DNA of 40,325 bases from Gammaproteobacteria bacterium. Lineage in GTDB: Bacteria; Pseudomonadota; Gammaproteobacteria; JADZEE01. Location: NCBI GenBank assembly GCA_020850735.1, contig JADZEE010000075.1, forward strand, positions 1 through 40,325, in the 5' to 3' direction. Each line of letters opens with the position of its first letter. Within the stretch, counting starts at the first letter, position 1. The translations under genes and the position numbers were made by a program. Shown piece after piece: positions 25,261 to 33,986 of the stretch. Under the pieces are notes generated by a model that saw only the letters and a list, made by a program, of their open reading frames with translations, made no database searches and was not told the origin of the DNA.

Positions 25261-27561
25261 ATGAAAGCAGCCGTCCGCGCGTCGTCCGCCACGCCGCTGT
25301 CCCTGGCCGTCTCCCTCACCTGCGCCGTGCTCGCCGCGCCGGCACCCGCCGCGGTGCTCGAAGAGCTCGTCGTCACCGCCCAGAAACGCGAGCAGAGTCT
25401 GCAGGACGTCGGTGTCTCGGTGACCGCGTTCAGCGGCGAGCAGGTGCGCGAGCTCGGCTTCACGAACACGGTGGACGTCGTCAGTTTCACGCCCGGCCTG
25501 AACTACACCGTTCCCAACGCCGAGGGCAGCCAGATCAACTTCTTCCTGCGCGGCGTGGGCCTGAACGACTTCGCCGACGCCAACGAGAACCCCGTCGGGG
25601 CGTATTTCGACGAGGTGTATCGCGGCGCCATGGGCGGCCTGCACCTGCAGATGTTCGACATGGACCGGGTCGAGGTGCTGCGCGGTCCGCAGGGCACTCT
25701 GTACGGCCGCAACACCACCGGCGGTCTGGTGCACTTCATCTCCAAGAAGCCGACCGACAACTTCGAGGGCTACGGCCAGGTTTCGGTCGGTGAGTACGAC
25801 CAGGTCAAGTTCGAAGGTGCGGTCAGCGGTCCGCTCGTCAAGGACACGCTGCTCGGCCGCCTGTCGGTCGCCACCAACAACGACTCCGGCTACGTCGACA
25901 ACCGCTTCCCGGGCGGGCAGGACTACAACGAGACCGATTCCTATGCGGGTCGCGGCCAGCTGCTGTGGCGGGCGACCGAGGATGCGGAGGTGTTGTTCAA
26001 GGTTCATCACGCCCGCAACGACAGCGCGGTCGGTGCCTGGCAGCATCAGACCTCGCTCGCCATCGACGGTGGTGACGATCGCCGCAACGTCGGCCCGACC
26101 GAAGATCCCTACGGCACCTGCCCCGGCTGTGACGCCTTCGGCTACGTGGACAGCGACGGCGATCCCTGGGCGGGGGATTACAACCGCGACGGCACGGTCA
26201 AGGTCGAGGCGAGCGGTGTGTCCGGCAAGATCGACTGGCAGATCCGTGACGGCCTGAAGCTCGTCAACATCCTGGCTTTCGATCACGTCGATCGGCTGCA
26301 GGAAGAGGACACCGACGCCGGCCCGAATCCGTTCATCGAACCGACTTTCGGCGCCAATACCGACCAGTGGAGCGAGGAATTCCGGCTGGAAGGGGAGGCC
26401 GATCGCACGCGCTGGATCGCCGGCTACTACTATTACAACAACCACGTCGACGGTCACTACACCCTGAACCTGACCAACCTGGGCTTCGTGTTTTTCGATG
26501 CCAACTACGGCCAGCAGACCAATTCCTGGTCGGTGTTCAGCCAGCTCGAGTACGACCTCGCGCCAAAGTGGACCGGCATCGTCGGCATCCGCTATACCGA
26601 GGAAGAAAAAGTCCTCAAGTACACCAACTTCGAGACCACCGGCCTGTACGCCTTTCTGACCGGTATCGGTGTCGCACCGCTGACACCGACCCGGCCGCTT
26701 CCGGACGCCGCATTCGTGTTCAACCGCGGCACGGCCGGCGATCTCGCCGAGCACGACAAGAGCAATGTGACCGGCAAGATCGAGCTCGATTTCCGCCCGA
26801 CCGACGATCTGCTGTTGTACGCCTCGTTCTCGCGCGGCGTGAAATCGGCGGGCTTCAACACCGGCTTCCTGGACGAGACGTTCATTTTCGCGAGCAACAC
26901 GGCGAACACCATTCCCTTCGACGACGAGACCCTGCATGCCTACGAGCTGGGCTTCAAGGCGACCTTGTTCGGCGGGCTGGCACGTCTGAACGGTTCCGGT
27001 TTCTATTACGACTACATGGACTTCCAGACCTTCCGCTTCGAGCTGCTCAACGCCGTCATCTTCAACACCGACGCCGAGGTCTACGGCGGCGAGCTCGAGC
27101 TGCAGGCGAGCCCCTGGGAGGGCTGGGATTTCGCCTTCGGCCTGTCGCTGCTGGACGCCACCGCGCAGGACATACCGGCGCCCGGCACGGGCACCGTGCG
27201 CGACCGCACGATGGTGGCCGCGCCGGACGTGACCTTCAACGGCCTCGCCCGCTACGAGTGGCCGATGCTCAGCGGCACCATGGCGGCGCTCGGCAAGTTC
27301 CACTACCAGAGCGAGACGTTCTACGACATCCAGAACTACTCCAATGCCAGGGAGAACGGCTACATCGTCGGCGATTTCCGCCTGCAGTGGACCTCGCAGG
27401 ACGACCACTGGCAGATCGCCGGCTTCGTCAACAACGTCGCCGACGAGGAATACAAGACCTACTCCTTCGATTTCGCCGGGCCGGGCCTGTTCGGATTCAA
27501 TCAGGAGGCCTACGGCAAGCCACGCTGGTTCGGAGGCTCGCTGCTGTATCGCTGGGAATGA
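25261..27561 (+). CDS. TonB-dependent outer-membrane receptor 1
   Basis: Outer-membrane beta-barrel transporter of 766 residues, energised by TonB. It has a signal peptide (1 to about 26, ending APAPA), a TonB box-like EELVVTAQKREQSLQDV, and a plug domain (about 40-160) with FLRGVGL and VEVLRGPQGTLYGRNTTGG. The 22-stranded barrel ends in the expected aromatic terminus (LLYRWE). It belongs to the large group common in sphingomonads and gammaproteobacteria that import complex organic compounds or siderophores. The specific ligand cannot be told. The ATG at 25261 is preferred to an ATG 9 bases upstream because MKAAVRASS fits a signal peptide. A strong terminator follows. Confidence 0.9.
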   Translation: MKAAVRASSATPLSLAVSLTCAVLAAPAPAAVLEELVVTAQKREQSLQDVGVSVTAFSGEQVRELGFTNTVDVVSFTPGLNYTVPNAEGSQINFFLRGVGLNDFADANENPVGAYFDEVYRGAMGGLHLQMFDMDRVEVLRGPQGTLYGRNTTGGLVHFISKKPTDNFEGYGQVSVGEYDQVKFEGAVSGPLVKDTLLGRLSVATNNDSGYVDNRFPGGQDYNETDSYAGRGQLLWRATEDAEVLFKVHHARNDSAVGAWQHQTSLAIDGGDDRRNVGPTEDPYGTCPGCDAFGYVDSDGDPWAGDYNRDGTVKVEASGVSGKIDWQIRDGLKLVNILAFDHVDRLQEEDTDAGPNPFIEPTFGANTDQWSEEFRLEGEADRTRWIAGYYYYNNHVDGHYTLNLTNLGFVFFDANYGQQTNSWSVFSQLEYDLAPKWTGIVGIRYTEEEKVLKYTNFETTGLYAFLTGIGVAPLTPTRPLPDAAFVFNRGTAGDLAEHDKSNVTGKIELDFRPTDDLLLYASFSRGVKSAGFNTGFLDETFIFASNTANTIPFDDETLHAYELGFKATLFGGLARLNGSGFYYDYMDFQTFRFELLNAVIFNTDAEVYGGELELQASPWEGWDFAFGLSLLDATAQDIPAPGTGTVRDRTMVAAPDVTFNGLARYEWPMLSGTMAALGKFHYQSETFYDIQNYSNARENGYIVGDFRLQWTSQDDHWQIAGFVNNVADEEYKTYSFDFAGPGLFGFNQEAYGKPRWFGGSLLYRWE

Positions 27562-27590
27562 CGAAGACCTCGTCGTAGTCCGGCGTCGCA

Positions 27591-27623
27591 CCCTGGCAGC
27601 CTGCGGTTGCCAGGGTTTTTTTT
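27591..27623 (+). terminator. rho-independent terminator after TonB receptor 1
   Basis: CCCTGGCA (27591-27598) pairs perfectly with TGCCAGGG (27608-27615) across a 9-base loop and is followed by eight T (27616-27623). It lies 30 bp after the receptor stop. It is the clearest intrinsic terminator in the window. Confidence 0.95.
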
Positions 27624-27787
27624 GTCCCGGCCGCGGACACCGGGCAGCGGGTGGTGCGGGAGCCGATAGCGGCCATGGCGGGTCGCGCGCCGGGACGCCG
27701 GCGGACACGTGACCGGCGGCGCGGCGCGCCGGGTGGACTACAATCGCGGCGCGCCTGGTTCGCGCGGCTGCAACGGAGTTCCCTGCC

Positions 27788-28669
27788 TTGGTCCGTCCGA
27801 CGATCATCACCTGTGCCGTGACCGGATCGGCGCCGACGCCGGCGAAGAATCCGGCCGTACCGGTCACGCCGGCGCAGATCGCCGACTCGGCAGTCGAGGC
27901 GTGGCGGGCGGGCGCCGCCATCGTTCACGTTCACGTGCGCGATCCGGCGACCGGAGGGCCGAGCAGCGAGCTCGGCTGCTACCGCGAGGTCGTGGAACGG
28001 ATCCGCGCCCGGGCGCCGGCGTTGCTCATCAATCTCACCACCGGTCCCGGCGCGCGCTACGTGCCGGCCGCGGAGGATCCGCGGCTCGCCGGCGCCGGCA
28101 CGACGCTGCGCCACCCGCTCGAGCGCATCGCGCACGTGCTGGCGCTGCGTCCGGATCTGTGCAGCCTCGACGTCGCCACCATGAACCGCGCCGGCTTCGT
28201 CACCCTGAACACCGCGGCGCAGCTCGCGCAGATGGGCCGGGCGCTGACGGACGCGGGTGTCGGCCTGGAGCTGGAGGTGTTCGACGGCGGCCACCTCGAG
28301 CTCGCCCGGCACCTGGCCGACGAGCTCGATCTGCCGCGCCCGCGCTTCGTCCAACTCTGCCTCGGCGTGCGCTGGGGCCTGCCCGCCACCACCGCGGCCA
28401 TGCTGTACCTGAATTCGCGGCTGCCGGCCGATACCGTCTGGGCCGCTTTCGGCGTCGGCGCGGCGTCCCTGCCGATGCTGGCGCAGGCGGTGCTGCTCAG
28501 CGGCCACGCGCGGGTCGGGTTCGAGGACAACCTCTACCTCGCGCACGGGCAGCTCGCACCCTCGAACGCCGCCCTGGTCGAGCAGGCCGTGCAGCTCATC
28601 CGCCTGCTCGGCGGCGAACCGGCCACGCCCGCGCAGGCCCGCGCCATCCTCGCGCTGCCGGCGCGCTGA
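27788..28669 (+). CDS. BKACE (DUF849) beta-keto acid cleavage enzyme
   Basis: Cytoplasmic TIM-barrel enzyme of 293 residues. BKACE enzymes condense a beta-keto acid with acetyl-CoA and release a CoA ester plus acetoacetate, as first shown for 3-keto-5-aminohexanoate cleavage. Family motifs are clear: ITCAVTGSAPTP near the N-terminus, AAIVHVHVRDPATGGPS with the two metal-binding His, GPGARYVP, and VGFEDNLYLAHGQLA with a conserved Glu. The start is TTG at 27788 behind GGAG. The specific keto acid is unknown. It sits between a terminator and a convergent kinase gene (11 bp gap), so it is probably a single-gene unit, possibly serving carnitine, lysine or aromatic breakdown. Confidence 0.88.
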   Translation: MVRPTIITCAVTGSAPTPAKNPAVPVTPAQIADSAVEAWRAGAAIVHVHVRDPATGGPSSELGCYREVVERIRARAPALLINLTTGPGARYVPAAEDPRLAGAGTTLRHPLERIAHVLALRPDLCSLDVATMNRAGFVTLNTAAQLAQMGRALTDAGVGLELEVFDGGHLELARHLADELDLPRPRFVQLCLGVRWGLPATTAAMLYLNSRLPADTVWAAFGVGAASLPMLAQAVLLSGHARVGFEDNLYLAHGQLAPSNAALVEQAVQLIRLLGGEPATPAQARAILALPAR

Positions 28670-28680
28670 ACGGCGTGCGG

Positions 28681-29955
28681 TCAGAACACGACCGCGACCC
28701 GGGTACCTTCGCTTTCCACCGACTGCAAATCGATGATCCAGCCGTACTGCTCGCAGAACCGGCGTACCAGGGCGAGACCGATACCCGCGCCGTCGGTGTC
28801 CGCGCGACTGCCGCGGTTGCAGCGTTCGAACATCGTCGCCTGCGCGGCCGCGTCGATCCCCGGGCCGTAGTCTTCTATGACGACGCCGGCGTCGGAGAGG
28901 ATCACGTTGACCGTTCCCCGATCCGTGTACTTGACGGCGTTCTTGAGGATGTTGCCGATCACGATGTTGAGGATCGCCGGTACGCCGCGGACGGTCTTGC
29001 GCGCGCTTCCGGTGACGTTGACGACGACGCCCCGGCTGTCGGTGATGTCGTGCATCGCCGCGATCTGACCCCTGACGACTTCGCCGACGTCCACCGCCGT
29101 GAGCATCGCACTGAAGGCCTGCGGATCGCGGGCGAGGAACAACAAAGCTTCGGTCAGGGTGGCCATCTGTTGGCAGCCACGTTCGATCCGCGCGATCAGG
29201 GCGAGGGCGCCCGGATCGGTCTGCGTGCGCTTGCGCAGCAGCTCGGCCGCCCCCTGAACGGACATGAGCGGCGTTCGCAGCTCATGACTGACGTCGGCGG
29301 AAAATTCGCGTTCGCGCCGCAACAGCTCGCCCGCACGCTGCTGGAAACTGTTGATGGCCCGGGTCAGCACCGACACTTCGTCGCGGGTCTGCGCGCTCAG
29401 ATCGATGGCCACCGTCCCGGCGGCGTCGAGCGCGCGAACCTGCTCGGTGAGCCGGAACAGGGGTTCGGTCAGGCGCCGGCCGCCCACGACGCCGATCCAG
29501 GCGGCGACGGCGACCACACACGCGGAAACGATCAGCAGCGAGATGAGCAGCAGCTGCTCGAACGCCTCGAACTCACTCTCGTCGAACAGGAAATACAGCG
29601 TCGAGTCACCGTGGCTCACACGCTCCACGTGATGTTCCCGGCCGTCGATGAGGATCTCGTCGTCACCCGGCGCCAGCGCCGCGAGCGATGCCGGCAACGC
29701 GCGAACGTCGCCGCTGCGCACGGCATGGATCAGCAAACCGGGGCGTGGCCGTTCGATGGTGCCCGGATCCTGCTCGTACTGCGCCAGCGCGCCCGCGACC
29801 TCGAGTCGGATGCGGGCATCGAACAGGCGATCCTCGGCAAAGTCGAAGGCCGTGAGCATGCCCAGCGAATACAGCGTGCAGGTGCCCATCGCCAGACTCA
29901 CGACGAGCAGCACCAGACGGGATCTGAGGCTGTTACATGTCATCTTCATCGGCAT
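28681..29955 (-). CDS. sensor histidine kinase of the OmpR-type system
   Basis: Inner-membrane histidine kinase of 424 residues. TM1 (about 11-33, LVLLVVSLAMGTCTLY) and TM2 (about 140-163, LLLISLLIVSACVVAVAAW) frame a short periplasmic sensor of about 105 residues without known domains. A HAMP-like linker follows, then the dimerisation/phosphorylation site FSADVSHELRTPLMS and the ATPase domain with N-box NILKNAVKYTD and G-box IEDYGPGID. The architecture resembles QseC/PmrB-type kinases. Start choice: ATG at 29955, 29949 or 29943. All overlap the response-regulator 3' end, showing translational coupling. It probably autophosphorylates on the His and controls the adjacent regulator. Confidence 0.88.
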   Translation of the reverse strand: MPMKMTCNSLRSRLVLLVVSLAMGTCTLYSLGMLTAFDFAEDRLFDARIRLEVAGALAQYEQDPGTIERPRPGLLIHAVRSGDVRALPASLAALAPGDDEILIDGREHHVERVSHGDSTLYFLFDESEFEAFEQLLLISLLIVSACVVAVAAWIGVVGGRRLTEPLFRLTEQVRALDAAGTVAIDLSAQTRDEVSVLTRAINSFQQRAGELLRREREFSADVSHELRTPLMSVQGAAELLRKRTQTDPGALALIARIERGCQQMATLTEALLFLARDPQAFSAMLTAVDVGEVVRGQIAAMHDITDSRGVVVNVTGSARKTVRGVPAILNIVIGNILKNAVKYTDRGTVNVILSDAGVVIEDYGPGIDAAAQATMFERCNRGSRADTDGAGIGLALVRRFCEQYGWIIDLQSVESEGTRVAVVF

Positions 29956-30619
29956 ACACCCGGTAGCCCGCTCCGCGCACGGTATGCAACAGCGGTGCCC
30001 GGAACGGTTTGTCGATCGCCTCGCGCAAGGCGTGGATATGGATCTTCAGGGAATCGGACTGGGGCGGATCATCGCCCCAGACGACGTGTTCTATCTCGCG
30101 ACGTGACACCACGCGATGGGAATTGCGCATCAGCGTCTCGAGAATCTTGCGTCCGGTCGTGGTGACGGACAGTGCACGCTCCGCGCGCCGCACCGACAGT
30201 GTCGCGGTGTCGAACACGAGATCCGCGACGCGCAGCACCGACGCGGCCACCAGGCCGCTGCTGCGACGGATCAGCGCCGTCATCCGGCTTTCCAGCTCCT
30301 GCAGGGCAAAGGGCTTGACGACATAGTCGTCGGCGCCGGCCTCGAACGCCTCGACCTTGTCGGTGAGATCGCTGCGTGCGGTGAGCATGATGATCGGGAT
30401 GCGCCCGAAGCCGAGCGCGCGCAGGCGCCGGCACAGCTCGATCCCGGAGATCCTCGGCACCGTGATATCGAGGATGATGAGGTCACGCGTTTCGCGCGTG
30501 GCGCAATCGAGCCCGATCAAGCCGTCCGGAGCCCATTCGACTTCGTGCTTCGCGGCCTCGAAGAACTCGCACAGATTGCGCGCGACGTCATAGTCGTCTT
30601 CGACCAGCAGTATCTTCAT
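29933..30619 (-). CDS. OmpR/PhoB-family response regulator
   Basis: DNA-binding response regulator of 228 residues. The receiver domain (about 1-118) has the acidic pair in LLVEDDYDV, the phospho-acceptor Asp in DLIILDITVPRISG, Thr in IIMLTAR and Lys in ADDYVVKPF. A winged-helix effector domain follows (about 125-225), with LIR-type linker, SDSLKIHIHALREAID as recognition helix and GYRVY in the wing hairpin. The start MKILLVEDD at 30619 is standard. Its gene overlaps the kinase gene. Immediately upstream are three half-sites at 11-bp spacing that could be its own binding site, suggesting autoregulation. Confidence 0.92.
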   Translation of the reverse strand: MKILLVEDDYDVARNLCEFFEAAKHEVEWAPDGLIGLDCATRETRDLIILDITVPRISGIELCRRLRALGFGRIPIIMLTARSDLTDKVEAFEAGADDYVVKPFALQELESRMTALIRRSSGLVAASVLRVADLVFDTATLSVRRAERALSVTTTGRKILETLMRNSHRVVSRREIEHVVWGDDPPQSDSLKIHIHALREAIDKPFRAPLLHTVRGAGYRVYADEDDM

Positions 30620-30705
30620 GGCGCGCAATGCCCGTTGTGGCTACGCTGTCCGGGAGCCGGGGCAACCTGGCGTCCGCAGCGTGCCGGGATGGCCGGTAGA
30701 CCTAG

Positions 30706-30733
30706 GGTAACCGCTGGTAAAGATTCAGTTAAG
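30706..30733 (-). promoter_or_regulatory. triple 11-bp-phased half-sites between regulator and TonB receptor 2
   Basis: On the minus strand the sites read CTTAAC-N5-CTTTAC-N5-GTTACC, on the plus strand GGTAAC, GTAAAG, GTTAAG starting at 30706, 30717 and 30728. The exact 11-bp period is what OmpR-family dimers bind, and the half-site resembles the PmrA/QseB-type CTTAA box. It lies in the 141 bp between divergent regulator and receptor genes and could serve either. No good -10 was identified. Confidence 0.5.
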
Positions 30734-30760
30734 CGCCGCCGACAGCGTGCCCGCGTGCAG

Positions 30761-32869
30761 ATGATCCCCAATCCGTTGCTGCGCAGCAGTCGTCAAGGCG
30801 TGCTGCTCGCCTGTCTTGCCGTCGCAACAACGCTCCCGGTCCACGCCGGCGCGCGGGGCGGGGAGGAGGCGATCCTGCCCGTCATCGAGGTGACCGAAAT
30901 ACCGGTCGACGCCGAGCGCGACCGCGTGGCCGGCGCGAAGCTGTCCGCCGCGGCCCGTGATCTGCCGGTATCCGCGCAAGTGCTGCCCGCCGATCTGCTC
31001 ACCCTCGGTGCCTACGCCGATGTGCAGCAAGCCATGCTGGCCTTGTCCACGGCCACGGCATTGCCGGCCGAAGGCGGCATCGGCGAGGGCCTGATGCTGC
31101 GTGGTTTCGCGGACGCCGTATACCTGCGCGACGGCCTGAACACGTCCCTGGGCCTGGCACCGCTGCGCAGCCTGGCGAACGTCGAGCGAATCGAGATCCT
31201 CAACGGCCCCTACGGCGCGCTGTACGGTCCGGGCGAGCCCGGCGGCACCATCAACGTCGTGACCAAACGACCGCGGCCGGTGCGCGCCATGACCCTGGCG
31301 GCCACGGCCGGAAGCTTCGGCGAAACCGCCATCGAGCTGGATGCCACCGGCCCGCTCGCCGGCAACCCGGCGTTGCTGTACCGGCTCATCGCCGCGTGCC
31401 GCCGAGCGGGGTCGTTCCGCGATTTCGTCGACGCCGACACCGCCTTCCTGTCGCCGTCGTTCGCCTGGCAGGTATCCCCGCGCGTGCGCCTGGACCTGCT
31501 GCTCGAGCACCAGTACGAGGCCCAGCCCTACGACGCGGGCGTGCCTGCGATCGCCGGCGGACCGGCACCGCCCGCACGCAGATTCCTCGGCGAACCCTCG
31601 CTCGGCGACGTCGAGACACGGGCGCTGAGCACGCAGCTCGACCTGGACGTCGAGCTGAATGACGCCTTCGGCGTCGGCCTGTCGTTCAGCCACCAGCGCG
31701 GGCGCCGCAAGGGCGCCGGTGCCGAGTACGCCGATCTCCAGTCCGCAGCCTCGGGACCGCTGCTGCGCAGACAATTGCATCAGTTCAATCAATCCACGCA
31801 GGTGCTCATCGCCCAGCTGGAAGCCCATGGCACGGCTACGCTGGCGGGCATGGGCAACGAGGCGGTGCTCGGCATCGAGGCGACCGCCGCGAACGAGGAC
31901 GCGAACTCGTTCCTGTCGGACGAGGACGAGGATCCGTACGCCATCGATCCGCTGCGGCCCGTGTACGGTCAACCGGCGCCGCCACTCGCGCCGGCCCGTC
32001 TTGCCGGCGAGCGTACCCGGCAGCTGTCGGTCTATGCCCAGGATCTGCTGGCGCTCGGCGACCACTGGCGTGTGCTCGCGGGCGGCCGCTGGGACCACAT
32101 CGGACAGCGCGGCGCGGATCGCGCGGTCGCCGTGCGCTTCCGCCAGGACGTCGACCGCTTCAGCCCGCGGATCGGCGTCGTCTACCAGCCGGCGGCGACG
32201 CTCGCGGCCTTCGCGAGTTTCAGCGGCTCGATCGATCCCAACGAGGGGCTACAGCCCGACGGCAGCCCGCTGCTGCCGACCACGGCGCGATCGCTCGAAT
32301 TCGGGACGCGCTGGCATACCCGCGACGAGCGCTTGAGTATCGATGCGGCCGCGTTCGTCATCCGCCAGCGCCGGGTGACGACCAGTGCCCCCGATGCGCC
32401 CGGCTTCGAGCTGCAGACCGCGCAGCAGCGCAGCCGCGGCGTCGATCTGGATCTGCGTGTGCAGCCGAACGCCACGGTCGCGCTGATTGGCCGCTACGCG
32501 TATCTGGATGCCGGGATCACGCGCGATCCGCTCGTGCCGGACGGAACGGCGGTGCCGGGGGTCCCGCGCCACCAGGCCAGCCTGCTCGGCCTGTTCCACC
32601 GCGGCGGCTTGCGGGCGGGGATCGCCGCGCGTTTCATCGCCTCGCGCCCGGCGAGCCGGGAAGCCGACGAGCTCGGCATCGAGCTGCCCGGCTACGTGCG
32701 GGTGGACGCGTTCGGTGCGTGGCAGCCCTCCGATCGCGTGACCGTGACGGTGCACCTGAGCAACCTCACCGGCGCCGATTATTTCGAGGGCGCCCAGTCG
32801 GATGCCCTGACGCTGGTGCCCGGCGCACCGCTCGCCGTGACGGCGAGGTTGCGCATCGGTCTGTGGTAA
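30761..32869 (+). CDS. TonB-dependent siderophore-type receptor 2
   Basis: Outer-membrane receptor of 702 residues in the FhuA/FoxA/PupA-like group. A signal peptide (about 1-30, LLACLAVATTLPVHAGA) is followed by a plug domain containing MLRGFADAVYLRDGLN and VERIEILNGPYGALYGPGEPGG, the latter a strong siderophore-receptor signature, with VTKRPRP after it. The barrel ends with the aromatic LRIGLW. No STN signalling domain is visible between signal peptide and plug, so it does not signal through an anti-sigma factor. Iron-siderophore import is the likely function. The ATG at 30761 gives the signal peptide start. Regulator half-sites lie 28 bp upstream. A long hairpin follows the stop. Confidence 0.88.
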   Translation: MIPNPLLRSSRQGVLLACLAVATTLPVHAGARGGEEAILPVIEVTEIPVDAERDRVAGAKLSAAARDLPVSAQVLPADLLTLGAYADVQQAMLALSTATALPAEGGIGEGLMLRGFADAVYLRDGLNTSLGLAPLRSLANVERIEILNGPYGALYGPGEPGGTINVVTKRPRPVRAMTLAATAGSFGETAIELDATGPLAGNPALLYRLIAACRRAGSFRDFVDADTAFLSPSFAWQVSPRVRLDLLLEHQYEAQPYDAGVPAIAGGPAPPARRFLGEPSLGDVETRALSTQLDLDVELNDAFGVGLSFSHQRGRRKGAGAEYADLQSAASGPLLRRQLHQFNQSTQVLIAQLEAHGTATLAGMGNEAVLGIEATAANEDANSFLSDEDEDPYAIDPLRPVYGQPAPPLAPARLAGERTRQLSVYAQDLLALGDHWRVLAGGRWDHIGQRGADRAVAVRFRQDVDRFSPRIGVVYQPAATLAAFASFSGSIDPNEGLQPDGSPLLPTTARSLEFGTRWHTRDERLSIDAAAFVIRQRRVTTSAPDAPGFELQTAQQRSRGVDLDLRVQPNATVALIGRYAYLDAGITRDPLVPDGTAVPGVPRHQASLLGLFHRGGLRAGIAARFIASRPASREADELGIELPGYVRVDAFGAWQPSDRVTVTVHLSNLTGADYFEGAQSDALTLVPGAPLAVTARLRIGLW

Positions 32870-32901
32870 CCGGCCCGCCGGCTCCGTGGCCGGCGGGCCG
32901 G
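32870..32901. terminator. 12-bp-stem hairpin between convergent genes
   Basis: CCGGCCCGCCGG (32870-32881) and CCGGCGGGCCGG (32890-32901) are perfectly complementary around an 8-base loop. The hairpin begins directly after the TonB receptor TAA and ends 9 bp before the stop of the convergent gene. Its central position suggests a bidirectional transcription end. There are only short T-tracts on either side, so termination strength is uncertain. Confidence 0.65.
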
Positions 32902-32910
32902 GCGCGGGTT

Positions 32911-33762
32911 TCAGACCGCCAGCGCCACACGCGCCAGGTCGTCGGACGGCCGGCGCCGCAGACACAAGCCGGCCAGGGCGGGCCCCATCAGCCAGAGCGC
33001 GGCCGGTACGGGCACCGTGGAGACCAGTTCGATGCTGAAGTCGGCCTCCGAGAGATCCACGGACAGGCCTTCCTCGACGAACACCAGACCCAGGTCACGG
33101 GCGTAATACTTGAACTCCCGGGCGTCGGGATCCAGCGCGCTGGTCTCGTAGATCACCAGGACGTCGTCGAAATCACCGATGCCGAGCGACAGCTCGACAC
33201 CGACCGCGAGTACCGTGCCTTCGTCGAGCGCGGCGTCGAACGGCGCGAACTCCTGGTAGTAGTTGAACGCGGGGGTCAGGGCGCCAGGCATCGCGAACCC
33301 CGGCAACGCACTGTTCTGCCCGGCAAGCCAGGCGCTCGCGTTATGAGTCGAGACCAGATTGTCGTCGTCGTCGTAAACGTAATTGGTCACGTCCTCACCG
33401 AAGTACCAGACGTTGCCGGCAGTGTCCTGCGCGTAATAGTCGAGCGTTTCCTCCACGAGCAAGTCATCCTCGTAAGCGCGGTCCCGGCGCGCGGTGGTCG
33501 CAACGCCGAGTATGGTCGGCCCCGCCCCCAGCACCGTCAGCTCGAACCGCTCGGTGACGATCTCGCCACCCTCGTTTTTCTCGCCGACGTAGATGCGGGT
33601 CAGGTTGTCGAGCAACGGAAAGTAGGGGTGATCGACCGCGGCGCCGGGCACGAAGGTGGCGGCGCCGAAGTCGGGCAGGGTTGCGGCGGCGTGGGCCGGC
33701 CCCGGGCCGGCGCCGGTGCTGGCGATCAGTACCGCCAGAAAACGGGCTGTGCACGATGTCAT
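32911..33762 (-). CDS. exported protein with VPLPA-CTERM-type sorting signal
   Basis: Predicted secreted protein of 283 residues. The N-terminal signal peptide (about 1-25, ending GPAHAAA) and a C-terminal tail with VPVPAALWLMGPALAGLCLRRR form the tripartite sorting signal of VPLPA/PEP-CTERM proteins: motif, hydrophobic helix, basic cluster. These are handled by an exosortase, which is not in the window. The mid-part (NLTRIYVGEKNEGGEIVTERFELTV, YYAQDTAGNVWYFGEDV, EFKYYARDLGLVFVEEG) is a conserved but functionally unassigned beta-rich module. The start ATG at 33762 has GGAGGG upstream. About 109-125 bp before it lie two half-sites like those next to the two-component system. Confidence 0.8.
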   Translation of the reverse strand: MTSCTARFLAVLIASTGAGPGPAHAAATLPDFGAATFVPGAAVDHPYFPLLDNLTRIYVGEKNEGGEIVTERFELTVLGAGPTILGVATTARRDRAYEDDLLVEETLDYYAQDTAGNVWYFGEDVTNYVYDDDDNLVSTHNASAWLAGQNSALPGFAMPGALTPAFNYYQEFAPFDAALDEGTVLAVGVELSLGIGDFDDVLVIYETSALDPDAREFKYYARDLGLVFVEEGLSVDLSEADFSIELVSTVPVPAALWLMGPALAGLCLRRRPSDDLARVALAV

Positions 33763-33870
33763 GATCGAGTCCCTCCGGTTGCGATGGTGTCGTACCCGCG
33801 TTGGCGGGGGTTCGCGCGCGAACCGGTGGGAAGTGTGTGTCTGCTCGCATTTACGCAGGCTCAGGATCGG

Positions 33871-33887
33871 GTTAAGGGTGGGTTAGC
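33871..33887 (-). promoter_or_regulatory. paired 11-bp-phased half-sites upstream of the VPLPA-CTERM gene
   Basis: On the minus strand the pair reads GCTAAC-N5-CTTAAC. The spacing and CTTAAC half-site are the same as in the triple site at 30706-30733, and both face minus-strand genes. It is located about 110 bp before the VPLPA-CTERM start, and 100 bp before the divergent rhodanese start. It is a likely binding site of the OmpR-type regulator encoded at 29933-30619. Confidence 0.45.
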
Positions 33888-33986
33888 GGTGCGCGGCGGG
33901 CCGCCGCCGGGCTCGCATGGCGGCGAGAGCCACGGTAAGGTGTGCGTAGATGCAGTGAGTCAACGGTCCAAGCGTGGAGAACGAGC

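Noticed and set aside
25216..27921. Long minus-strand frame of 901 codons
   Set aside because: It is antisense to TonB receptor 1, and it runs through the intrinsic terminator.
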